The notes under the pieces are model-generated. The model had not been told where the DNA came from. It made no database searches and worked only from the letters and a program-made list of their open reading frames with translations. Below, piece by piece: positions 24,068 through 34,526 of a stretch of DNA of 64,000 bases. Source of the stretch: Prunus persica (taxonomy: Eukaryota > Streptophyta > Magnoliopsida > Rosales > Rosaceae). How positions within the stretch are numbered: the first letter of the stretch is position 1; every line of letters begins with the position of its first letter. Made by a program: the position numbers and the translations under genes. The stretch spans positions 10,228,505-10,292,504 of the forward strand of contig NC_034014.1 of NCBI RefSeq assembly GCF_000346465.2, written 5' to 3'.

Positions 24068-25301
24068 TTGCCGAACGGCAAGGCCCGCGCAAACACAAAA
24101 TGGAGTCCCAAAATTTCAAGTTTGCTAGCCTACTCCATAAGCCCAATCCTATTACAAGGCTAAGCCCAAAATTCATCAAGACACCCAAACCAATTTCACA
24201 ACACATTACTGATGGACTTGCCGAACGGCAAGGCCCACGAAACAATAAATAGGGGGCTCACCTGCCTTATGGACGGCCCAGCTATTTTTCGGCCCAGCTA
24301 GTGAAGACCACTAGGCCCACCTAGTTTTCACCCCAACTGCCGAACGAAAAAGGAGCTAGACACTTGGATGAGTTGGCCGCAAGTTTCCTCCAATCACCCT
24401 TGTCGAACGGCAAGGGCCTTCCGAATCAAATCGGGTGCTGTTTTCGTACCTTGCTCCAGCTGCCGAAGCAACCACTAGAAGCCCAAGACCTGCCCTGCCG
24501 AAGCAAAGTTCCACTGCCCAGCCCGTGGACACAAGCTCCCTGCCGAACGGCAGGATCCGAGAAGATCCAATCTTCTACAACCCCAGTCGAAGCGCGCAAC
24601 CAGCCAACACACCACCCTTGCCGATCGGCAAGGGTTCAGCAAATATTTCAAAACCTACTCCTTGGACAAGCGCAGCCTGCTGCAGCCGTGCCCACCACTG
24701 CCCAGCCCCTTCGGCAACCCAGCTCTACAACCCAGCTGCCGCGCCGCCAGAACCTGCCGAAGACAAATCAAACTCGCTGCTGCCTTGCCTTGCCGAAGAC
24801 GAACCAAACTCGGTGCTGCCGCCCTGCTTGCCGAAGACAGAGTGCCGCTGCCAAGCTTCGATGAAGAACCTTGCCAAGACTTGCCGAAGAACAAAACGGC
24901 CACCCCAAACCGTGACCTCTAGGACTTGCCGAACGGCAAGTTCAACTCCCAAGTTTTTGTTTCCTCCCAATCCCAAAGTATACAACACTACCGAATGACA
25001 TCTTGCCAAACGGCATAATGCACCATATAAGTTTTATACCCCTCTTAAAACCCTAGCCCCTCTCAAAACCCTAGCCCACTTTGAGCCCAACTCCAGCCCC
25101 ATGCCGAAGGCCCAAACCAAAATGGCCTAGCTCCCGGGGAATAACAAAAAAAAAAAAAAAAACAAGTGTGGCTAGACCCTTGCCGAACGGCAAGGGCCAT
25201 GGAATTTTTTGCGGAGAGGGCCAAAATTTCCAAATGGCCCGGCCATTCAAAAAAAAAAAAAAAAAAAAAAAAAAGGGAGCTAGACCCTTGCCGAACGGCA
25301 G
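24068..25301. repeat. Nine dispersed palindromes TTGCCGAACGGCAA
   Basis: Copies at 24068, 24218, 24400 (one change), 24540, 24618, 24926, 25003 (changes), 25180 and 25288, each 14 bp. The arms TTGCCG/CGGCAA are separated by AA (AT at 24618). Several copies extend to CCTTGCCGAACGGCAAGG. Half-sites (TGCCGAAG) are also frequent between them and in the LTRs. The stretch has no other coding feature that I trust, and holds two poly-A tracts (about 25146-25162 and 25249-25274). It lies upstream of the antisense gene start, as well as between pol and the 3' LTR. Confidence 0.85.
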
Positions 25302-25563
25302 GAGCCATGAAAGAATTGGAGTCTCCAAAATTTTCAAAGTACCCGGCTCCCTCGAAGGTCTGGCTCCCCTAGGGACCCAGCTCCCATCCTATCTGCAACA
25401 TGCCCAAGTACCCAGGTACCCTGCTACCATGTGTTGACGTAACTCCTAGCTTGCCAACTTGGGGGACTAGGGAGTGCCCTGCGGCTCCCAATGAAGCTGG
25501 AATGCTCGGTTACAATTACAAAAACTCACAAGTTCCCAACCCAGAAGTTACTTCTCGACCGCG

Positions 25564-25578
25564 AACTTGGGGGACTAC
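25564..25578 (+). promoter_or_regulatory. Tat polypurine tract
   Basis: AACTTGGGGGACTAC directly precedes the 3' LTR. A second AACTTGGGGGACTA occurs about 100 bp upstream, near 25456-25469, a possible duplicate tract. Confidence 0.7.
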
Positions 25579-26081
25579 TGTTTACACCATAATGAACCGA
25601 GCAGACCCAGCATCAAAGCAACTAGCACCAAGGCAGCCACGCCTTCTCCCATGCCGAAGGAAGACACACTTCCGAGGTGCCAGACACCTGCCGAAGCTCT
25701 CAGCTGCCAAACCTAATCTCCAGGACACGTGTCGCCACCACAATGGCTTGCACAAAGTCCCACATTGGAACTTTGTGCAAAACTCCTACTTTCACCTCCC
25801 TATAAATAGGGAACAGTACCCAGGTACAAAGAACTACTCTCCCACTTTTACTGTTACTCTGCCAGAATTACTACTTGTAACTGACTTAGGCATCGGAGAA
25901 CCTTCGGCCGGCACCACACCGGTGTCCGAAGCTTAACGATTGCTTCTCCTCTTTTTACCTTCTACAGGTCTCTCACCAACCCATTTTACCAAGGGCCTCA
26001 CCCTTCTTCTCTGCCGAAGACTCAGCACATCTAATCACTAAGTTGGACTCAATATTGGCCGGGCCATTTTGAGCATCAACA
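25579..26081 (+). repeat. Tat 3' LTR, 503 bp
   Basis: Same length and ends as the 5' LTR, differing at eight sites by eye, with the same TATAAATAGG box at 25801-25810. Confidence 0.96.
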
Positions 26082-26189
26082 AAGCTCATGACCACTTGGT
26101 CGTCAAGTTTTAAGATTTTTTCCAAAGCTGTTGAACTAGTTGAAGGGCTTTGGTTTGCTTCGAGTTTCCTTTGCATGCAAACTTCCAAA
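26082..26189 (-). pseudogene. Ankyrin/PGG gene copy 1, 5' remainder of the split exon
   Basis: After the AAGCT target duplication the minus-strand frame continues the ankyrin exon: it encodes STSSTALEKILKLDDQVVMS and would join in frame to LIKYPSQ at 14478. The exon starts at 26189 after the acceptor TTTCAG (26195-26190). No further upstream ankyrin exon is recognisable between 26200 and 30300, where the repeat array begins, so the 5' part is either lost or separated. Confidence 0.85.
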
Positions 26190-28002
26190 CTGAAAGTACG
26201 TACTTACGATGAGAACGTCAGAACAACAAAATGCCAAGGTCACGTATGCATAATAATCTCACATAGTTACAATAACTTATTAATTCAGGTGTAAAGTTTT
26301 ATGTTATATACGATCAGGCGCTCCTCCTCTTCAATGGCAAGGGTTTGGATCCCATTCTAGATGGGGGTTAGTAATAAAAACCCTAAGCAATAACTCTTAT
26401 CGATACACGAAAATCAGGGAAAAAAGTTAAAAGAAAAAAAGGATCCCTATATATATACATATATATATATATATATTGAAGACAATTTAAAAAGAAAAAA
26501 AGAAAAAAAAACGTAAAGCCACATGGCTATGCTATTTAAGAAAAAATAAATAAAGAAAAAAGGACCCTCCTAATTGCATTAGTTTGTACTTTATACATAT
26601 TAATTTGCTAGTTTCAACATATTCAAAGTATATATTAATCGTCTATTATATAATATTGTAATATAATTTTTTATAACATATATTATTCTTATTCAAATAC
26701 GACTATTCCACATTTCCTTTTTAAAAAGCGTGAGACGTATATAGAACACGAATATATTATTAAAAAATATGTACGTATGTGTATAATATATTATTAAACG
26801 TGAAAGCGCTAAATTCTCTATATTGGTAATAACTCTGGAAAATTAAAAAATTAAAAGGGGACAATAGGCGTAATAGTAATGGATAACTACTCTTATCGAT
26901 AAACGAAAATAGGGGAAAAAAATTAAAAGATAAAAAGGATCCCTATATATATATATTGAAGACAATTTTAAATAATAATAAATAAATAAAAAAGTAACGC
27001 CGCCTGCTATACTATATTTTAAAAAGATGTAAAAAATCGGGAATAGCCGTGCCGCAATATTATTTATATATAAAATATAAAAAAAGGGACAGACACACAA
27101 CAATTTGGCTCCCACGTGTAAAATAGTATAATCGTCCTGCTATACTTGAAAAATATATATATAAACTAAGTATAGCCTTGCTGCTAGGCTATTTTTAATT
27201 AAAAAAAAAAGGGCCGCCACCGATTAGCCGCCATGTGTCAAACCGAGTCTATTTTAAAAAAAATAGAAAACACGGAGTGTAGCCGTGCGGCTGTACTATT
27301 TATTTTTATTTTTAAAGGGACTCTAGCGCCACGTGTCAAAAATAAGCGCCATGTGTCAAAAACACGAATGTAATATTGAAAAATATGTGCGTATGTATAT
27401 AATAGATTATTAAACGTGAAAGTGCTATTCTGTATACGAGTAATAACTCTGAAAAAGTAAAAAATTAAAAGGGAGGCCTAATAGTAATGGATAACTACTC
27501 TTATCGATACACGAAAATCGGGGAAAAAATTACAAGAAAAAAAGGATCCCTATATATATACTGAAGACAATTTTTTATAAAAAAAAAAGAACAGTAACGT
27601 TGTCCGGCTATACTATTTTATAAAAATATTTAACAAAATCGGGTATAGCCGTATGACTATACTATTTACTATATGAAAAAAAAAAAAAAAAAAAGAGGAC
27701 AGACGCACAGCCCTCTGGCGCTCAGCTATACGTGAAAAATTAAAAAACTAAGTATAGCCATGCGGCTGTTTTATTTTTAATAAAAAAGGACCCCCACCAA
27801 TTAGCTGCCACATGTCAAACCTAGTCTTTTTTTTTAAAAAAAAAAGAAAAGAAAAGAAAAGAAAAGAAAACATGGAGTATAGTCGTGTGGCGGTACTATT
27901 TTTTTATTTTTAAAGGGACCCTCTAGCGCCACGTGTATATATATATATATATAAGAAAAAAATTATAAGAAAAAAAGGATCCGTATATATATATATATAT
28001 AT

Positions 28003-28152
28003 ACAGTCCTGATCTCTTGGACTACAGGGGTCCAATGGTTCAAAAAAGTTTCTTAAAAGGAGTGCAAGAGTGAGTGAACCGTTGAATTTACATCTAACGG
28101 TGAGTGACCACAAATCTCTTGGACCCCTGTAGTCCAAGAGATCATGACTGTA
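28003..28152. mobile_element. MITE with TA-flanked terminal inverted repeats, about 149 bp
   Basis: Left end CAGTCCTGATCTCTTGGACT and right end its complement with one change; the inverted repeats run about 32 bp (through CTACAGGGGTCCAA). It lies in a TA dinucleotide tract, fitting TA target choice of Tc1/mariner (Stowaway-like) or PIF-type elements. It interrupts one unit of the tandem array. Confidence 0.75.
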
Positions 28153-28676
28153 TATATATATATATATATACATATATATATTGAAGCCAATTTATTGAAG
28201 ACAACTTTCAAAAACAAAATTAAAAAACAACAAAGCCGCCCGGCGGTACTATTTTTTAAAAACATTTAAAAATAGAGTATAGCCGCTCGGCTAGACTATT
28301 TAATATATTAAAAAAAGGATAGACGCACAGCCTTTGGCGCCCACGTGTAAAATAATATAGCCATGCGGCAATACTTGAAAATTTTAAAAAACTAAGTATA
28401 GCCATTCCGCTAGACTATTTTTAATAAAAAAGGGACCCCCACGTGTCAAACCTAGGCTATTTTTAAAAAAATAGAAAACATGGAGTATAACCGTGCGGTT
28501 GTACTATTTTATTTTTATTGTTAAAGGGACATGTCAAAAACAAGTTTTTTTTTTAATAAACAAAATCGAAGTATAGCCGCCCGGCCGTACTATTTAAATA
28601 CATTATGTTCAAACGTTATAGCAGCATGGCTATGCTATTTAATAAATTTTTTTTATTAAAAAAAGAAAAGAAAAGG

Positions 28677-28990
28677 ACACTCCTAATTGCATTAGTTTAT
28701 ACTTTATATTAATTTGCTAGTTTATACTTTATAAGTGTTTAGCCGCGACTATACTATAATGCAATAAGTATAAAAGATTTATTGAATAGGAGTGGATAAG
28801 TGGCGCTTATTTTTGACAAGTGGCGCTTATTTTTGACACTCCTAATTGCATTAGTTTATACTTTATATTAATTTGCTAGTTTATACTTTATAAGTGTTTA
28901 GCCGCGACTATACTATAATGCAATAAGTATAAAAGATTTATTAAAAAAAGAAAAGAAAAGGACACTCCTAATTGCATTAGTTTATACTTT
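28677..28990. repeat. Tail duplication inside the AT-rich array (~160-bp period)
   Basis: The stretch starting GACACTCCTAATTGCATTAG at 28677 recurs at 28837 and again, truncated, near 28962. The spacer holds two copies of AAGTGGCGCTTATTTTTGAC. Confidence 0.8.
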
Positions 28991-30333
28991 ATACAATAAA
29001 TCTTTTTAAATTTTTTTTATTAATTTGCTAGTTTCAACATATTCAAAGTAGATATTAATCGTCTACTATATAATATTGTAATATAATTTTTTATAACATA
29101 TATTATTCTTATTCAAATACGACTATTCCACATTTCCTTTTTTTAAAACGTGAGACTTTTATATAACACGAATATATTATTGAAAAATACGTACGTTTGT
29201 GTATAATAGATTATTAAATGTGAAAGTGCTAAATTCTTTATACAGGAATAACTCTGAAAAATTAAAAAATTAAAAGGGGACAATAGGCCTAATAGTAATG
29301 GATAACTATTCTTATCGATAAACGAAAATAGGGGAAAAAAATTAAAAGAAAAAACGGATCCCTATATATACATATATCGAAAATAATTTTTCGAGTAAAG
29401 CCGCGACTATACTATTTTTTAAAAAGATTTAAAAAATCGAGTATAGCCTCCCGGCTATATGATTTACCGCATAAAAAAAAAGAGGACAGACGCACAGCCC
29501 TTTGGCACCCATGTGTAAAATAGTATAGCCGTGAGGCTGAAAATGAAAAAAAACTAAGTATAGCTGTGTCGCTAGACTATTGTTAATCAAAAGGTACCCC
29601 CACCGATTAGCCGCCACATGTCAAACCTAGTCTATTTTTAAATAAATAAAAAAACACGGAGTACACCCGTGCGCTGTATTATTTATTATTATTTTTAAAG
29701 GGACCCTCTAGCGCCACTTGTCAAAATAATCGCCACATTTCAAAAACAAGTTTTATTATAGACACCCGACTATACTATTTAAATACATTATATTCAAAAG
29801 GTATAGCTGCATGGCTATGCTATTTAATAAAAAAAATATTAAGAAAAAAGGACATTCCTAATTGCATTAGTTTGTACTTTATACATATTAATTTGCTAGT
29901 TTCAACATATCCAAAGTAAATATTAATCGTCTACTAAATAATATTTTAATATAAATTTTTACAACATATATTATTCTTATTCAATAGTATGTGAGAATTA
30001 TTTGTATAATACGTGAATTTTGTGTGTCTTACTGTAAATTTTGTAAAAAATACGTGTATTAAAGGTTAGAAATACGTATGTGCATGTACAATACAACTAT
30101 CCCACATTTTCTTTTTAAAAAATGTGACACGTGTATAGAACACGAATGTATTATTTTAAAATATGTACGTATGTGTATAATAGATTATTAAATGTGAAAG
30201 TGCTAAATTCTTTCTACGGATAATAACTCTGAAAAAGTAAAAATTTAAAAGGGGACAATAAGCCTAATAGTAATGGATAACTACTCTTATCGATAAACGA
30301 AAATCGGGGAAAAAAAATAAAAGAAAAAATGGA

Positions 30334-33000
30334 TTATTCAACGAACGCACCACCTATATTAGTGTGAAAAATAGCGCGTTTGTTTGATAAAGTATTTTAG
30401 TTGGTCCAATTTCCTGGGGAACGACGAACTTTACTCAACAAATACACCTCTTGCGTCTTTGGAGTAAAATACCTTGTTTGTTGAGTAAATCATGGAGTTC
30501 GTTAGGTAATTTGGTCAATGAACAACATCATCTACCTGACGAACGAGTCGCTTAGCATTCGTTAGGTATGTTTGTTGGCATAAATTACTCAATATAACTT
30601 TCGTGATTTACTACTAATTCAACCCAATAAACTATTGGGAATAATATTGAACTTTGTTGATTATCTCCAATTATTACTATATTGTTAATTAAAAAAAATC
30701 AATAATATCAAACATATGATTGTTGATACAAATTTAAAAACTTTCAACAAAAATTATTACTTAATGGTCAATTGATTGAGCCACATTGAATTGACAAAAA
30801 AGAAAATTGGACTTTTTCGATTATGATCAATGCCCAATTGATAATCATATGACCATGAATGTTTAGGAAATGAAGTGGAAGTATGAGAAGTCTTCTTATA
30901 TCCAATCTCATTGCATAGTCCTCATACGACTCATATTCCAAGGATTGTTGTGCTGTTATGATTGTATACTAAATATCATAGTTGAAAACAACGATTTTGC
31001 CCATAAATGATGGTGAAATGTCCAGAAAAGAAAGCAACATCACATGTTTTTGACTTTAGGGCATATATTTAACATCCTTTCATATTATTTTATTTTACAT
31101 AATTCAATTATTTTTAACCTATGAAATGACCAATTTACCCTCATATTTAATGACAGATTGGACGAAATGTTAGGAAATTAAACGGCAGGGGAGACATTGG
31201 CGATAAAGAAAAATTCATATCCTTAATTTTATTAAAAAAAAGATAATGAGATAAATTGAAAATTTGGTGCAAGTTCAAGGACTAAATCAACAATTTAGCC
31301 ACGTTTAATGGTTTTTGTGGGCATATATCGCATATTTGATAGCACATGTGTGCAATTCTCAGTTTATAATATGTATATGCATTAACCTGTATGCAATTTT
31401 CGTAGCTTCTATGTGCAATTCTCATTTTACAATATGCAACTGCATATATATATATATGCAATTTCGTAACGTCCGTTTGTAATTCTTAGTTTACAATATG
31501 CAATTGCATTCCGCCCTTCTTTTGGTTTTAAACTTTTTTCATTTTTACTAGAAGACTCATTGGCTCACACTCTTATAATATATGCAAAGATCACCAAATT
31601 TCCTCTTTTTTGGCTAGAGGGCCTCTTTTTTGTGTGTGTTCATTTGCATGACAATACGGATAATCTACTACTACCTTAAAGCTATAGAAAATTAAATGTG
31701 ATATCATCTATTTTCTCTAACCAAGACTGCATATCACATAAATAAGAAATAAGATCTCAAAAAAGAAATAGAAACAAAGAAAATACTTCACCTAAATTTT
31801 TTGTAATACGTTTAGCTCAATTTATAACTTGTAGAGTACACAAATGTTAGCCCCTAAATATTAGACTCTCAGAAGAAGGTGATAATCTCACCAAGTATGC
31901 ATGCACTGGCGGACCCAAGAATTTTTCAAGGAATGGGCAATTTTTAAAACGCTAAAAGCTCAAAAAAAAAAAAAAAATCCCCCAAAAAGATAGACAACCA
32001 AATACCTTAGAATTTCCTATCCAAAAAAAAAAAAAAAAAACCCTTTAGAATTTAAACAATACTAATCTCATTTGTAATTCATAGAAAAAAAAAATAGAAC
32101 ATTACAATTAAGTTACAATTGTTCCCCACGAGCTTTCATATCATGAAAAAAATGACAATATTTTATACAAACTTGGTTTCTTTTTATTTATTTTTTTATT
32201 TATTTAAAATAATGTAATTTTATACATACTTGATCGATATTAACATTGCAGACTTTATAGATAATTAATATTGCAGCCCTACAAATTTATGCAAGGACAA
32301 TCCTTATTTAAGGCCCAATTTGTTTTTCATCCAATAACCCAATTAATTTATCATATACTAAATAGCATGTAGGAATTGCAGTCGCACTCACATGTTTATT
32401 CCTCTCTTTTTTTTTTTGGGCCCTTGTAGAACATGAAGTCGTTTTGCTTAGAACTTTAAAAACAAAAGGACAGCAGCTGTTGTACGCACGCAGCAAAAGA
32501 AAGGACATGTGGGCAATTCTTAGTTTACAATATGCAATTGCATAGTATGCAATTTCGTAACGTCTACGTGCAATTGGCGGCTCCTAGCTGCATCTTTCTC
32601 AAGGACCTTAAATCTGCTAGCTTTCATTGGTGCTCTCTGTTCATCTGTCATATGATTTTCACTAGATTATTTGGAACTTGATTGGTTAATTCTTTCTGAA
32701 AACTACCTGCTGCAGATATACTAGGAGCTACCATATGCACTCAATACATTGTTCAAGCTGTAGCCTAAGCCACTAGAGCTGAGACACTCTTGAATTTGAG
32801 CTATTATACCAAAATGAAATAATGACACAGCATAATACCCTGTTGATCATTTCGAGAGCCTTGTTCGACTGCTGGTTCATGCAACTTTGTCGACATTCCG
32901 ATCTCCAGTGCACGCGAGGGATTATTCTTTGTTTTCTCTGTCACGTGTATTTCACGTGCTCCTTAATAAAAATGGCTTAACAAGTCATCAGGTCATTCAA
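30334..33000. other. Intergenic AT-rich stretch with short repeats; no gene seen
   Basis: No coding frame longer than about 66 codons and none resembling a known protein. Notable is a ~65-bp repeat with CAATATGCAATTGCAT and GCAATTTCGTAACGTC, present about three times at 31350-31512 and again at 32511-32578. Short poly-A runs lie at about 31963-31977 and 32023-32040. Confidence 0.6.
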
Positions 33001-33207
33001 TCTCAGCCCTTAATTTTTAAAATGAAATATCAGCCCTTGGATGATTGGCTGCACCGGTACAATCAACCTTTTTTTCTTTTCCGTCTTCTTCCTCTCTGCC
33101 TCAGTCTCTTCCTCTGTCTCTTTTCAGGGCTCACAATTCTTCTCCCCAGGCCGTGGTTTCTTGTTTGCAACCTGGATACAACTTTTTCCAGATTTTCCTC
33201 TCCATAA

Positions 33208-34485
33208 ATGCAAATATTCAGATGGAGAAACTTGTTTCTACTCGAGAATTCATTGATTTCATCAACTTCTACAGCAACCCGCTTCGCTTGGTTCCATTCT
33301 ACTCCAACTTCATTCGAGAAGTGGAAGAACAAATGGACCTTCGTGAGTTGTTTTTCTCTTTGATGATTTCATTTTTATTAGACTCTCCATGATTTCATTT
33401 AAATATATATATATATATTTTTATCTTTGACATCAAGGCAGAGAGAACCTGTAATATAAGTGGTGATTTGTTCGTCTTCTAAGGTTTCCAAGTGATCCGG
33501 TTAGTGTCAGGTGTAGGTCAAATTTTAAGGTTTCTCCTACCTTTGCATTTTCTACCGAGAGAGGTTTAAGGCATCTTGGTGTAATTTGATTGTGCAAATT
33601 GATTCATCTGTATCTTAATGTTTGTGATGCATATTTAGTTTTTTTAAATTATTAAGTTTTTTAGAATACTCGTCAATTAGATAAAATTTGAAATAACACG
33701 ATTTTGCTTTCTATAAGAATGTCTGTTGATTCAAATGTTTTTGCAGGATGTAAAAAGCAGTCAACAACCATCAAAGGTATTAATTCTGTGCTAATTTCGG
33801 AATTCTTATATAGAAAATACATGCCAATGATAGCAAGCAAAGGCAGCAAAAACTGACACTGCACACAGGGCTTTAATCTTTTTCCCCCTTTATGGTGTGC
33901 TTTCCACATGATAATCATATGTGGGAATTGTTAATTCTCGAGCGTGAAATTTGATTGGTTGTTTGTCTGGGAAAAAGTCCTAAGAGTTTAATAGTCTTGA
34001 AAGATGCAAACTTCTACTCTTGCCTTTGGCACAAGAAAGGCTAGTTCCTATCATTTATCTCCCCTATAAAGACTATTTTTATGCTTAATGATTAATTTTG
34101 AAGGGAGAATGTATTGGTCTTCAGTCTACCTATGTCGTCTAATTCAGCAGACTAAGTGAATGTAAATGCTCTCAATCCGTGATTTAGTAGAAAGCCAAGA
34201 TAGGCAAATTAGTTGTTACCAATATACAGATTGTAGGCGCTTCTTGAGTATGCCATTTTATGGCAGAGACAGAACAGACATGCATGTTTAAAATTCGTAT
34301 ACATGTGGAAGGAGGGATTTTGTTTGGTGACAAGTTTGAAAAAAAGATGCTCCACAAACTATTATGGGACATAAGATTTGTTGTTAATTACTGCGTAGCA
34401 TACTTATGAGTTTAAGAAAACTGCTGGTTCTGCAACAAGTTTCTGCCTCAAATGGAAAGTTTAGCTCCAAGCAAATGAAAAAGTC

Positions 34486-34526
<41 letters not shown>

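Larger units (their letters stand above)
14479..26081 (+). mobile_element. Full-length Tat-lineage Ty3/Gypsy LTR retrotransposon
   Basis: Two 503-bp LTRs (14479-14981, 25579-26081) bound an 11.6-kb element with 5-bp target duplication AAGCT (14474-14478, 26082-26086). Order: LTR, primer-binding site, gag, protease-RT-RNase H-second RNase H-integrase, a long 3' region with an antisense gene and short palindromes, polypurine tract, LTR. The second, archaeal-type RNase H and the antisense gene are Tat-clade traits; there is no chromodomain. By eye the LTRs differ at 8 of 503 sites (about 1.6%), so insertion is fairly recent. It sits inside the ankyrin exon of PGG copy 1 and is absent from copy 2. 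Confidence 0.96.
26385..30333. repeat. AT-rich tandem array of ~1.2-kb units with ordered inverted repeats
   Basis: A header block (GATAACTACTCTTATCGATA, then GGATCCCTATATATA) recurs near 26390, 26880, 27490, 29300 and 30275. A tail block (CTAATTGCATTAGTTT ... TTCAACATATTCAAAGTA) closes the units. Between them lie up to seven short imperfect palindromes of the form GTATAGCCG-N-CGGCTATAC followed by TATTT; their flanks keep the same order from unit to unit. I count about 25 palindromes. Units differ by internal deletion (first and second), a partial restart at 28190, and a tail duplication at 28677-28990. No protein frame with a known domain is present. ACGTGTCAAA-type motifs sit between the palindromes. 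Confidence 0.85.

Noticed and set aside
24364..24998. Pro/Cys-rich plus-strand frames of 166-187 codons
   Set aside because: They cross the palindrome region of the Tat element, overlap each other and show no domain.
26385..30333. CRISPR-like array
   Set aside because: Repeats are degenerate palindromes with conserved, non-unique spacers in a plant nuclear context; no cas genes.
31903..31925. CACTGGCGGACCCAAG, like a hAT terminus
   Set aside because: No partner terminus or 8-bp duplication was found, so no element is called.
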